In this document: piece by piece, positions 12,846 through 23,127 of the stretch
Layout of the letters: each line of letters opens with the position of its first letter
How positions within the stretch are numbered: position 1 is the stretch's first letter
Assembly: GCF_043641665.1 (NCBI RefSeq)
Contig: NC_092203.1
Location: 682,001 to 746,000 of the forward strand
DNA: 64,000 nucleotides
Source: Enoplosus armatus
Taxonomy: Eukaryota > Chordata > Actinopteri > Centrarchiformes > Enoplosidae
Direction: 5' to 3'
Made by a program: the position numbers and the translations under genes
Notes under the pieces: generated by a model
Database searches by the model: none
Told to the model about the DNA's origin: nothing
The model's input: the letters and a program-made list of their open reading frames with translations, nothing else

Positions 12846-14147
12846 TCTTATCGACCACCATCGATCAAAGTCTTATTGACCATCATGGTCTCACAGATCC
12901 ACCGTATGTTGGAAGAATACAAGTATAGTGCACAACTTGAAAAGCTAGAATGATGTTGTCGAGTTTGTGCGCCCAAGCCGCGAATTTGTGGAGATCAAGA
13001 CAAAAAAAGAAGAAATAAATAGCGTTTGAAGTGAGTTGCGCCTCGTTCGGAGAGTGAGTGTTGACAGGGTTGCACACGGAGTGCAACACGTTTAGCTCTG
13101 AAGCAGTAAAGAATTTACGGAGGGCCAGGCTGTAACCCTCACTCGAAATGAGTGTAAAAACATCAACAGTGAGCTGTGAGGAAATTTGGGGGATTTAACG
13201 AAAATCTCCGAGCGGTCCACGAGGGTGAACCCAGAGATCAGCAAGCGCTGGGGTTGGCAAAAAACAATGGAGTTCGGAGCACATAAAGGTTACGAGACAT
13301 GACGTGCTGATTTCCAGTATATGAAATCAGTTTGACTCACTATGGTGTTCATTTATATTTAGGAGTTTGCATCCCAGAGTTTCATGGCGGGTTATGGAAG
13401 CCCGTTAGAGTCAGTTAAGCACGTCTGCTCAATGAGTATTATGCGGTTACTTCAATGGATGACTTAGCATGTCATAATCAGGACTTCCCGGGTCTTCCTG
13501 GGTGACTTGTCATCTGTCCATTGGTTTGCACTGAAGTCATGGCCGTATTGCTGAGTCAGAAGTGAAACTGTGTTGATGAATTTCTTCTGCCACAAGGGGG
13601 GTGGGGGGGGCTTACAATGTAACGCTTCCTGGACAGTGGTGGTGAAGCAGCCATCCCACTAATGAAGGCCCTTGTGAGAGGCTTTTGTGGCTGAATGTGT
13701 CTCTCCTCCCCCCCGAACTGAGCTGTGCTGGAGTAATTTCTCTGATCCATTACCCTTCACTTCCCTCGCGCCTGCTTGGACTTGACGTCTGGCGGCTTGC
13801 TCTTAATCTGTTGGATGTGAAACATTAACTCGCGCATTGCAGCCCCCACCACCACCACCACCATCACCCACCCACCCCCGCAGGGTGTCTCTGATCCTCT
13901 CACCCTGACCAGAGAACACAAGTAAACACTAAACTGACACTCCCGAACACTCCATCAGCCCCAGGAAGTCTGTGCTTGTGTGTGTGTGTGTGTGTGTGTT
14001 CATATAATGTGTGGGAGTTGCGGGTGCGTCACAATGGCTATTACTGCAAGTATACACACCAAACAGTGAATGCCACTTCAAATTGTGTGTGTGTGTATGT
14101 GCGCATCTTGAAGTAGTGTGTAGAAAGTGTCATTACATGTATTTCTG
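12846..14147. other. Unassigned noncoding DNA
   Basis: No gene recognised. It contains (CCA)n near 13,849-13,865 and a (TG)n run at 13,976-13,999. Short minus-strand ORFs here show no motifs. Confidence 0.5.
13976..13999 (+). repeat. (TG)n microsatellite
   Basis: TG dinucleotide run, with a second short run GTGTGTGTGTATGTG at about 14,084-14,098. Confidence 0.9.
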
Positions 14148-14149
14148 TA

Positions 14150-14970
14150 CAGTACGGTGCAAAAGTTTTAGGCAGGTGTGAAAACACATTGTAAACTAAG
14201 AATGCCTTCAAAAATATAAATAATTGTTTATTTTTATCAATTTGCAAAATGCAAAGTGAGCGAACAAAAGAAAAATCTACGTCAAATCAATATTTGGTGT
14301 TACTACCCTTTGCCTTCAAACCAGCATCAATTCTTCTAGGTATACTTGCAACAAAGTCAGGGATTTTGTAGGATTATAGTCAGGTGTGTGATCCACCAAT
14401 TATACCAAACAGGTGATCAATGATCATCAATTTCACATGTAGGTTGAAACACAGTCATTAACCGAAAACAGAAACAGCTGTGTAGGAGGCTTAAAACTGG
14501 GCGAGGAACAGCCAAACTCTGCTACCAAGGTGAGGCTGTGGAAGACGCTTTCATGTCACAGGTCATACACCACGTCCAAGCAGACTGGGGTTTCAAGACG
14601 CGCTGCTCAAGCTCTTTCGAAGAAGCACAAAGAAAACGGGCAACGTTGAGGAATCGCAGACACAGCGGTCGGCCAAGGAAACTTAGTGCAGCAGATGAAG
14701 CTCATTTCCCTTTCGAAATCGGAAGACGTCCGGCAGTGCCATCAGCTCGGAACTGGCAGAAACCAGTGGGAAACCAGGTACACCCATCTACTGTCCGGAG
14801 GAAGTCTGGCCAGAAGTGGTCTTCGTGGAAGAGTTGCAGCCAAAAAAAAGCCATACCTCCGACATGGAAACAAGGCCAAGCGACTCAACTATGCACCAAA
14901 ACATAGGAACTGGGGTGCAGAGAAATGGCGGCAGGTGCTCCGGACTGATGTGTCAAAATTTATATATATA
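14150..14970 (+). mobile_element. Truncated Tc1-like transposon copy
   Basis: The left end reads CAGTACGGTGCAAAAGTTTTAGG after a TA dinucleotide, a Tc1-type terminus. About 390 bp of 5' noncoding sequence follows, then a broken transposase reading frame. The copy stops abruptly at TCAAAATT in a TATATATATA run; the rest of the transposase gene and the right inverted repeat are missing. It is immediately followed by a MITE at 14,976. Family assignment is from the terminus, the GRPRK motif and remembered consensus features of fish Tc1 elements. Confidence 0.8.
14490..14965 (+). pseudogene. Tc1-like transposase, N-terminal half, frameshifted
   Basis: This is the DNA-binding half of a Tc1/mariner-family DDE transposase, which would bind the terminal repeats and cut and paste the element. 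In one frame the sequence reads ..SGRPRKLSAADEAH.. (coding near 14,663-14,703), the AT-hook-like linker between the two helix-turn-helix subdomains. Downstream the recognisable residues move to another frame (ARSGLRGRVAAKKKPYLRHG.., RNWGAEKWRQVLRTD..), showing at least one frameshift between about 14,690 and 14,810. The segment before GRPRK is shortened: sequence expected between HHV and QADWGFK is absent. The frame ends just after the first catalytic Asp (RTDVSKF, usually TDESKF), so the second Asp and the Glu are missing. The gene is non-functional. Confidence 0.75.
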
Positions 14971-14975
14971 TATAA

Positions 14976-15159
14976 AGGTCCCATATTGTAGAAGGTGAGA
15001 TGTTTTTTTTGGATTATAAAGCAGGTCTAGGTCCGCTGTGGAAATACTGTGAAAGGATCAAAGATCGAAACCATCGGTCCGAGCTGTGAATCATGCAAAG
15101 CTACTCCCAGAGTCCCAGAGTCAAAAATCTAGAGCTGAAATGAGCATAATGTGGGACCT
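14976..15159 (-). mobile_element. Internally deleted MITE of the AGGTCCC/GGGACCT family
   Basis: It starts AGGTCCCATATTGTAGAAGG and ends GCATAATGTGGGACCT, with the interior GGATTATAAAGCAGGTCTAGG and TGGAAATACTGTGAAAGG. Relative to 5982-6494 it is inverted and lacks the central ~330 bp, like the 3188 copy. The left flank is TATA and the right is TTTC, so the TTAA duplication is not preserved. It abuts the truncated Tc1 copy directly, in a TATA tract. Confidence 0.75.
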
Positions 15160-15954
15160 TTTTCTTTTAAGCAAAAAAATGTGAGGATTTCAGTAGCGGG
15201 TCCCCCTACATGTTTTGTGAAAAGCTCCGACCTCCAGTGATTCTGTCCACAAGCCCCCCCTTCAACCTTCAGTGTCTGACGACGTGAGGCCCCTCAGCGC
15301 ATGCAGGTGGAGGGCCGGTGATTCGGAGCTTTTATAGCCCAAATGACGTTTTCATGTTCACAGTATTCCTGTCACCCCCCCCCCCCCCCCCCTCGGGCCG
15401 ACCTCTTTCGGCGAGGAATGACAGCGGCTTATCGGCGCAGCGCGGGGTGGCAAAGAAATCAAAATGTCACAAGGAGCTTTCAAGGCCGCCTCGGTTTCCT
15501 TCCTGACGACGTGATAGCAGAGTGATGAGCCAATAACACCCTCCCTGCCTCCCTCCCTCCCTCCCTGACTGCGGCCTCTGATCAGCTTCTGTCGGCCAAA
15601 GGTCAATTTGCAGCCCGCGTCGCTTGGCAACATTCGGACTAACACTCCCTAATTAATCTGAGCTGACACGGATTTAAATGTCAGAAATATTTGATTATCT
15701 CTGCCTCGCGACAATCACACTCGGGATTATCCTGAAATTGCCCTCCAGTGTTTCGTTGAATCGGAGCCGAAGCGTGCATGCTCGTTTTTTGACTGTGATG
15801 GAAAATACGTTTTGTTTTGGGTTTTTTTGTGCACTCTGCTCCACTCGCTGATAAGCCCAATTCATGAGGCCTGATTGCGTTGAATTGGATCTGCATACTG
15901 TTTGCCCGAATTGGCTCGTTCCCATTGAAAAGGCTTACAATGAATCTCCTGTCG

Positions 15955-15990
<36 letters not shown>

Positions 15991-17780
15991 TATTTTTCTA
16001 CCTTTTTAACTGCACAACAAGGAAAACATTCCAGATCACAAACTGACCTTTGGGAGAGCGACATGTGGCAAACAATAACTGTAGAGATTGTAGAGACGGA
16101 GATAGAGGAAGTAAAACAATAAAAAATATATGTGATATGCTGTGACCCCCATGACTTTTACATGAATTAAAATAGACTGAGATCTTTGAACTTTGGCTAT
16201 ATTAAGCCTCTGGGCAAATGTGGCCTTGTTTTGCGCATCGTAATCCATTCGAGGTGAAGGTGGTCTATGCTGCATTCAGGAGGTCCCTGCCAACCTCCGG
16301 GAAGCGCCTTAAACCTGCATTCTGTCTAATGGCCAGCGAGGGGGGGGGGGGGGGCGGCTCCACTGGTTACAAACAAATAAGTCTGATTGTGTAGAAGTCT
16401 ATGAGAAAATGCATACATACAATACATTTTCCGAACGAGTTCATGGTCTCAGTCGCTAGTTTCAAGTCCTCCAAGTTCATTTTGTAGATTGTGGTCCCAT
16501 TTGGGGTAAAGCAGACGACAAAGCAGGGCGTGCTTCAGGGCGTGGCTACCGCGGTAACCTGTCAAGCGGGATCGCGGCATTTAACTATGACGGGAGCAGA
16601 GGGGGAGGAGTTCAAGGTGGATGGGAAACGTCAGACTCTTGCACAGCAGGCCGCCGTTCATATCCCATTTCCTGCCCAACAGTCAACACAGGCTTCTTTT
16701 AACCAATGGCCGCGTGGTTAAAGTAACCACAACGACAAAGGTGAAAACAAAATCAAAAGGTGTCAGGGCCTTTAAGGTTTGGGTCAAGACTACTTCTTAG
16801 TTAAGGGGTTACGGGACCCTCAGCGCCACGGTTACAATAATAAGGACTGTGGTCGTGGTTAAAAGAAACCAAAGGTTGCAGAGCGATCGGTGATAAGTGT
16901 TGATCTCGGTCCAGGGGAAGAGACAGCCGGCCATTCTCCTTACTCGTTTGCACATTTTCGTTTCTACCACTATTACCCATCAGCCCCTGATCTACATACA
17001 CGGATGTGTCTGCACTAAAAACGAACGCTGTTTCACTGTGACTGTTTCCCTGTTGGGAGTAAATACAAAGAACAGAGCCAGCAGGTGACCTGGCGGGATC
17101 GCTCATATGTTATTAATAGCCGAAGAAAAGACACACGCTCCCCAGACTGAGAGAGAGACCCTCAGGGCGTGAAATATTTAAACCAATCCAACGCACGTCC
17201 TGGGAGACCGGCAGTGTTTTTACAGGCTCGGCATTAAAATGTGATGATCTGCCGTATCAAAAAACACCAATTAAATCCGGCAAAGCGAGAGCTGACACAC
17301 TGTCAGGATCCCTGCTACATCTAAAACAAGATCTGCTGGGGGGTGGGGGGTGGGGGGCTGAGGCCTGTGGTTTGAATAGGCAAATGCGGCAAATGCAAGT
17401 CTGCGGAATGGCTTGTAGTAGAAAAGTTGTATAATTGGATCTTCTTATTATGTAATGGAGATTTAATGTTGGAGGAACGTTGGCAGTGATTTTTTTTTTT
17501 TTTTGCTGCAAACTAAAACGGAGCCCTCCAGGGAGTTTTTTTTTTTTCTTCTTCTTCTTCTTTTCAAACAAAAGGAAAGAGGCGTACTCGTAAAAGTAAA
17601 AAAAAAAATGATTGAGTGCGACACGATTTGCATAATGTATGACCCCATTTAAACTAGGGGTGAACTTCAACGGGCCAGAGCTAGCAGAGGTGGCTCGCTC
17701 ACCCTTCGGCCAGGAATGCGTTACAGAGGCCACCGAGGCATCATCATCATCATCATCATCGTGACAATAAAACTGGAACT
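15160..17780. other. Unassigned noncoding DNA with simple repeats
   Basis: No gene recognised. It holds C18 (15,375-15,392), CCCT repeats (about 15,543-15,567), (TA)n (15,955-15,990), G15 (16,340-16,354), A/T runs near 17,490-17,610 and (CAT)7 (17,739-17,760). The 158-codon minus ORF at 17,257-17,733 is largely poly-Lys/Phe from these runs and is rejected. The stretch 15,590-15,950 is low in simple repeats and rich in TAAT-containing words, and may be a conserved noncoding element (untested). Confidence 0.5.
15955..15990 (+). repeat. (TA)n microsatellite
   Basis: About 14 TA units followed by a TATTATATATTATTT tail. Confidence 0.9.
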
Positions 17781-17784
17781 GGAA

Positions 17785-18142
17785 TGCCCTCTACAGGAAG
17801 ATCCTTCAAACGTCTGCCGGACGTCTGCGCTGCTGCATGCTGGGGGCAGCAGGCTGAGGGTGGCGGACTCCGACAGACTCGACACACTGATCTGCAAGGA
17901 ACTAGCGACGTTGCTGGGGGGGTGGAGCTGGACTCTCTGACGGTGTACATTGTTATTGTATATATATTTTTTACTTTTATTTTCACTTAAATACTGTAAA
18001 TGTGTATATTTTTATTTTCTATTTCTTATTTTTATATTTTGTACATACTTTTAGCTGTAAATTTATGCTGCTTTCTACTCTTGAATGGGAGCACCGGTAC
18101 TGTACAATCCCCCCCCGGGATCAATAAAGTATTTCTGATTCT
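17785..18142 (+). mobile_element. CR1/L2-like LINE 3' end (ORF2 C-terminal scrap plus 3' UTR)
   Basis: The first part encodes, in shifting frames, phrases typical of the C-terminal region of fish L2-like LINE reverse transcriptases: LRVADSDRLDTLI and then GVELDSLTV. The rest of the ORF is then lost and the sequence moves into an AT-rich 3' UTR (TTTTCACTTAAATACTGTA, TTGTACATACTTTTAGCTG). It ends CCCCCCCCGGGATCAATAAAG, the characteristic tail, followed by TATTTCTGATTCTAATTCT repeats. A second copy of this 3' UTR lies inverted at 18,461-18,650. Confidence 0.75.
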
Positions 18143-18249
18143 AATTCTTATGTAATACAAGATTTTTCTTGAATGTGTTATAACGCTGAAGGGAATGAAA
18201 AATAAATAAATGATGAATGAATGAATGAGTGAAATGAATCGCTGATCAC

Positions 18250-18309
18250 AGAGTTGGGTGGTTTGATCCCGCCACATCGAAGTGTCCTTGGGCAAGACAC
18301 TGAATGCTA

Positions 18310-18355
<46 letters not shown>

Positions 18356-18415
18356 GATGAATGAGAGACAGAAATTGCAAAGAGCTCTGGATAAAAGCAC
18401 TACGTAAAACAGCAG
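18250..18415 (+). repeat. SINE-like relic carrying a (TG)20 microsatellite
   Basis: GGTTTGATCCC (B-box-like, near 18,260-18,270) is followed by AAGTGTCCTTGGGCAAGACACTGAA, then a (TG)20 run (18,312-18,351), then AATGGATGAATGAGAGACAG and CAAAGAGCTCTGG. It is the same order as the relic at 12,735-12,845 but better preserved. It lies between two LINE tails that face each other. Confidence 0.6.
18312..18351 (+). repeat. (TG)20 microsatellite
   Basis: Forty bases of uninterrupted TG, the longest dinucleotide run in the window. Confidence 0.95.
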
Positions 18416-18460
18416 CCATTGACCATGTGTTTTTTTTCAGGCTACATGACAATCATCATT

Positions 18461-18650
18461 TATTGATCCCGGGGGGGGGGGGGGGGGGGGGTGGTACAGT
18501 ACTGTTGAGAGTAGAAAGTAGCAAAAATCTTGAACTAAAAGTATGTACAAAATGTAAATAAGAAATAGAAAAGAAAATAAATAAATTTTAATAAATATTT
18601 TCATTTTAAGTGAAAAATAAAAGTAAAACAATATATACAATAATGTATAT
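18461..18650 (-). mobile_element. Inverted CR1/L2-like LINE 3' UTR
   Basis: Read on the minus strand, this is a second copy of the LINE 3' UTR at about 17,945-18,130: TATTGTATATATTGTTTTAC, TTTTCACTTAAAATGAAAAT, TTGTACATACTTTTAGTTC and CTACTCTCAACAGTACTGTACC. It then has a long C run and GGGATCAATAAATG. The C run is 21 nt here (seen as G at 18,471-18,491) against 8 nt in the sister copy. No ORF remains. Confidence 0.75.
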
Positions 18651-18735
18651 GTATGTGTATATATATATGTATGTATTACACTGTATGACTATATATGTAT
18701 AGTCTATATATGACTATAGACTATATATGTATATA

Positions 18736-19258
18736 CAGTGCTTAACAAATTTATTAGACCACCTGTCATAAAAATGAGAAAACACAAATATTTTAGAAAT
18801 CTGTCAAAAACTCATTTCAAACTAAAAATTGTATCGTCATTTATTTGGCAAATAACAAACTAGAACAAATAGTCCTTATTCACATATATTAACCAAAAAT
18901 ATTTTGTACAACCTCCTTTGGCCCTGATAACAGCTTGCATTCTTGCAACCACAAAACAAATTCTTCTGTTCAGGAATGCAAGTAAATAACTGTAATTTGG
19001 CATCCCAATCAAAAAATAATAATGTGCTTTACTATTTGTTTCTGCTTTTCTGTAAAATAGTAAATTTGAGAATTCATGGATAACAACAAAAATTATATTT
19101 TAGCATTTAGCAAGATATCATTTTGATTAAAAAGCTTAGCTTGCACATACTGGTGGATTAACCATTACAGAAACATCAAATATTTTGGTAATCAGCAATA
19201 CTGTTAATTTAGGGCAGCGGTGGCAAACTCCTTACACTGGGTGGTGGTCTAATAAATG

Positions 19259-19294
<36 letters not shown>

Positions 19295-19326
19295 GTTTCT
19301 GTATTTATGTACAAGGGTTAAGCACT
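18736..19326 (-). mobile_element. Deleted Tc1-like element with split right terminal repeat
   Basis: The left terminus CAGTGCTTAACAAATTTATT continues AGACCACC after a TA. The inverted counterpart GGTGGTCTAATAAATGTG lies at 19,243-19,260, but the outermost part (GTTAAGCACT, 19,317-19,326) is displaced by about 56 bp containing a TTTTATATATA... run. On the minus strand, about 18,900-18,960 encodes ARMQAVIRAKGGCTKYF, which resembles the C-terminus of Tc1 transposases; the rest of the gene is absent. The element is therefore a non-autonomous deletion derivative, with its right end possibly disrupted by a (TA)n expansion or insertion. Confidence 0.7.
19264..19291 (+). repeat. (TA)n microsatellite inside a Tc1-like terminal repeat
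   Basis: About 13 TA units separating the inner and outer parts of the right terminal repeat of the element at 18,736-19,326. Confidence 0.85.
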
Positions 19327-19440
19327 ACATCAGGCTCCACTGTGCGCTTTATACTCTTTCGTTGACCGCGAACGTCCCCACATTACTGTGTGGAAGTCAG
19401 GGGGGAATGCATATAAAACAAATACAAGTCCAGTTTTTAA

Positions 19441-19743
19441 AGGGGACCTTGGGATTATGCTCATTTCGGCTCTGTATTTTTTATTCTGAGTAGACCGCTT
19501 GAGTAGCTTTGCATGATTCATAGTTCAAAAGCCCTTCATGCAGCCCCTCAGTTCTATCTGACGTCAAAAACAGATAAAAAATAGAAAAACAAAACGCCGG
19601 GAACGTAGCTTTCGGAGCGGTCTTTTACTTTTACATACGTTTACCTCATTATTTGAAACTTTGGCAACGTTTAACATGAATATCCGACATTGTAACATTA
19701 TATATATATGACAGAAAATAAGGAAAAGCATGATAGGTCCCCT
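19441..19743 (+). mobile_element. TTAA-flanked MITE, AGGGGACC/GGTCCCCT subfamily
   Basis: The element begins AGGGGACCTTGGGATTATGC and ends TGATAGGTCCCCT, with TTAA at 19,437-19,440 and 19,744-19,747. The interior shares TTATTCTGAGTAGACC, AGTAGCTTTGCATGATTCA and GCAGCCCCTCAGTTC with the AGGTCCC family, then diverges. It is about 303 bp with no coding capacity. It looks like a sister subfamily with altered termini. Confidence 0.75.
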
Positions 19744-19747
19744 TTAA

Positions 19748-20590
19748 AAAGATCCATAACAAATGTGAATGCAACAACACAATGTTGCCATGATGATCTA
19801 ACAAAAGAATGTAATTTAAAAAAAACTTTTATTCTTTGTCTTGGGCAAAGTGTTGACTCAAGTCAAGCACAATTACTCTGAAAAGTCAGGGTGCAAAAGT
19901 GCAACGATACTTTCAGCCAAGTCAGTTGCCAATCCAAAGCGAACAGAGAGTGTCCATCTGGTCACCGGAGACAGTCGACTGATGAGTCATGCTGTCCTTT
20001 CATATTTGGAAGCTCAGTCGCTGGTGCGCCGTGTTTTTTTCTGGCTCTTCCTTAAATAATCAAACTGTCCACACTGTGTCCCAGCTGGGCAAAGCAGGGT
20101 ACTGTTTCAGGCCACCCGCAGGTTCACTGTATGTCAGTTGGTATACGGTGGCTTGATTAATTGCGCCATTTGGGAATATGCACACCACTACTGTACATAT
20201 CAACTGAAACGATGAAGGCCTGGAAGGGGTCCTGGATTACGACTTTATTTTAAGCACCTGTTTTGTAATTCTACTGGAACTTCTGTAGGCTCATTTCGCC
20301 TCTTGTTAGCAACCCGCCTTTTTTTAAGCCACAGCGCGGGGTAACTGACTGATGTATTTCACGTGTAGAACAAAATCTCTTCAGCTCGTGTCAACCGCAG
20401 ACCTTCTTTCAGGCACCTAACCAAAAACCCATTCAAGAAACCCACTGATTTTGAGACGAGGGAACCAGGAAGTGTAAAAATGCTGACCAATTTCCACGTT
20501 TTAGGACTCAATCCCACGGGCACTCTATTTATAGCTATGGCTAACCGTCATCTGGCAACAATACTGAATTGCAACGAAAGAAAAACTGTG
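19748..20590. other. Unassigned noncoding DNA
   Basis: No gene, motif or repeat structure recognised. Confidence 0.45.
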
Positions 20591-20594
20591 CGTT

Positions 20595-21330
20595 CTTAAG
20601 TGGGGACATGGCAAAAATGCAAGGCGGCTAAATATGAACTCAGATCTGCAATAAGGAAAGCAAAAACATCATGTGCTAAAAAACAACTGGAGGACAATTT
20701 GTCGCAAACAGCGCCAAAGCAGCATGGAAAAAGTCTTCAAGAACTGACCAATTACAAAATATTGACATCTATAACTCCTCAATTAGCCAGCTCCTTTCAA
20801 AAACTCCACCATTAATCCCCATTCCCAAAACAGCAAAAAAAAAAATGTGGCCTCAGTGGCTATGAAGGCATTGGAGCCCAGAGTCTTGGCACACATTCAA
20901 TCAGTCACATCCCCCTTGACGGACCCACTACAATTTGCATGTCACCCAAAACCGGTCCACAGATTACACAGGCAACCATTGCACTTCACCCTCCAACATC
21001 TGGAGTCCAAATATACCCGTGCAAGAATTCTGTTTTTCAGGAGGTAGAAGGTTAGAGTCCGTCAACCGGTGCAGGGAAAGTGACCGTCGTCCTGACTGGG
21101 AAAAAAAGACCAGTGAAATGATCATCGACTTCAGATCAACATGATCAATAAAAGCATCAACAGCCAAGCAATTACAATAATCGACTAATTCCAGTTCCTT
21201 GGGCACACAGATCGGCGATAACCTCACATGGGACCTCAGTGCCAAGAGTCTTTACTTCCTGAGACAACTCAAAAGACACAGAGGCAGGCAGGGTCCAATT
21301 TTACGCATCCATGATCCTGAGTATCCCCCG
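20595..21330 (+). mobile_element. Degenerate L2-like LINE body (reverse transcriptase relic)
   Basis: This is a plus-strand relic of a non-LTR retrotransposon ORF2. In changing frames it encodes KYELRSAIRKAK, then GKSLQELTNYK (pre-RT region), then ALEPRVLAHIQS followed by DPLQFA (RT fingers, normally DPLQFAYRPNRST), then KTSEMIIDFRS, GTQIGDNLTWDLS and LYFLRQLKRH from the thumb and downstream region. The order matches intact L2/CR1-like RTs, but the palm with the catalytic YADD box is missing and several frameshifts and stops are present. It would have copied its own RNA by target-primed reverse transcription. It is now inert. Confidence 0.8.
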
Positions 21331-22944
21331 TCACCGTTCATTACTGAACAGAAGGTAACCGGAGCTTCTCCCCCAATACTTGACTAGAACATGACTTGTA
21401 TTGTGCAAGTTTTGGCAAGGTAATCCTACATCATCAGCGCTACATGGAACCATGTGGGTCAATCAACTCTGGTGACTGACAGCAAGTTATGCAGTGCTTT
21501 ACTGTGGCTTCGGGGGGGGGGGTTGAATATACAGCTCATACAGATTCCTTTCCTTACGGCCGGAAAGGCTTTCCATGTCACATGGCGATAAGGTGTGATG
21601 CAATTTTATCCGATGTTTCAGCTTCGAAAACACCTCAGCACAAGACAGGAAACGCACAGGTCAGGAGCTACTGTCCCTTGCAGGAATCCGCACCATTGGT
21701 TCATTAATGTCCCTCCCTTCTTTTTCTTTTTAAAATACTGAAACGTAGGACGTAGGACATCCAGGCTCTGTAACAGCGCCCAGAGGCCATTAGAGCCCTT
21801 AACGCCCAAAATCACACTGTAAGGGTATATGTGTATACAAGGGTATACATCCTAGCTGGTTTGCGATACTAACGGCATCCCCCATGGGAACGCTTGTTTT
21901 AATCATGCTGTTGTATGTCCCAAGGTGGTTACTGTATGCGATGTGAGGCTTTTGTATGTTTTTTTTCTGTCCGTGCGCGCTCGCCAAACCAAATTTCTAG
22001 CAACTGCGCTGAAATGGAAATAAAGCATTGAATCGCGAATCCATCAACAAATGGCACCAGAACTGAGTTTGCTCAGAACCGGACCAAGACCACCTGCCCG
22101 CTTGCTTGGTCCACACCAGAGTTCAAATGACATCTTTCACACCAACCAAAGTGATTGAAATTCAAATTAAAACAGGCAAACACACCGCAGTTCATTTAAA
22201 CCCGAACAGCACTCTTGGGCTAGGAGGGCTTTGGTCCATGGACCAAAAACACTTAATAACTGATGGGATTTCAGCTGCATTAATAGTCTCAGCAGAGGGA
22301 CACTTCACCTATTGGAAAAAAAAAAGACCATAAGATGCAGTTGAAAGCTCTGGAAAAGAGCCAGTTAATCGGCCCTGAGTTGAAGATTTCCTTTTTAAAT
22401 CAAAGCACCACAAATTAACAGACGTACAGAAAACCCGCAGCCATGTGGCGTTTCAACACAGGAGCACTGATTGTTCTCCGACCCTTTAGGCGAAATATAA
22501 TTAAGCTGCCGTGTCTAACATGTGTGAACCATGTTTAGAGTAATTGAAGGCAACAGAATACAAACGCAATACGCGGAGACTGGGAGGTATGGGGTATCCC
22601 TAGGGGCCCAGAGCTTATTTTGACCCCAGGCCATGCTCTGTCCATGAATACAAACAGTCCCGCCGTAATCCCTGGCAGTGCCTTGACACACGCTAAAGAT
22701 GATTTGTTGTTTCTATTTTCAAGCTGGCTCACATTCAATATCTGGCCCGCTCTGACCGTTGACTCACCCCAAAAATCGCTGCAGGCACTTAGGCGTTCAG
22801 TATGTACCTCAGGGTCCTCATAAATGGACCTCAGTGACGCCACTGAGCCAGCAGCAACATCGTTTCAGCGCTTCTGCAGCGGCAGGCGACGAGAAGTGAA
22901 AGTAGCTACCAAGCCACCAAGTGTCATCTGACCCTGCAACGATG

Positions 22945-23127
22945 TGGTCAAGTTGTACGTTGGCCTGCTTGTTGTTGTTTATTAGCGGCGTTTCTCCCGT
23001 GGCAACTGTGCCTTGTGTGGTGGCAAAACAATACACTGTGAGCAAAAAGGAGGACACACTGCCAGGGAAGCACATCTGTTATGGTTTTAGCGAGGTGGAC
23101 CTGAACACAGGACACAGACGGGGGTGA
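22945..23127 (+). other. Small ORF with a signal-peptide-like N-terminus
   Basis: Starting at the ATG at 22,945 the frame reads MWSSCTLACLLLFISGVSP and continues to a TGA at about 23,125, roughly 60 codons. The first 25 residues look like a secretory signal: a short polar start, a Leu/Ile-rich core and small residues before a possible cleavage site. The rest has no domain I recognise, and its 3' part runs into repeat-like sequence. There is no visible TATA box or downstream exon, so it could be chance or a first coding exon. Confidence 0.15.

Noticed and set aside
17257..17733. 158-codon minus ORF
   Set aside because: Poly-Lys and poly-Phe stretches come from A/T homopolymers; no domain.
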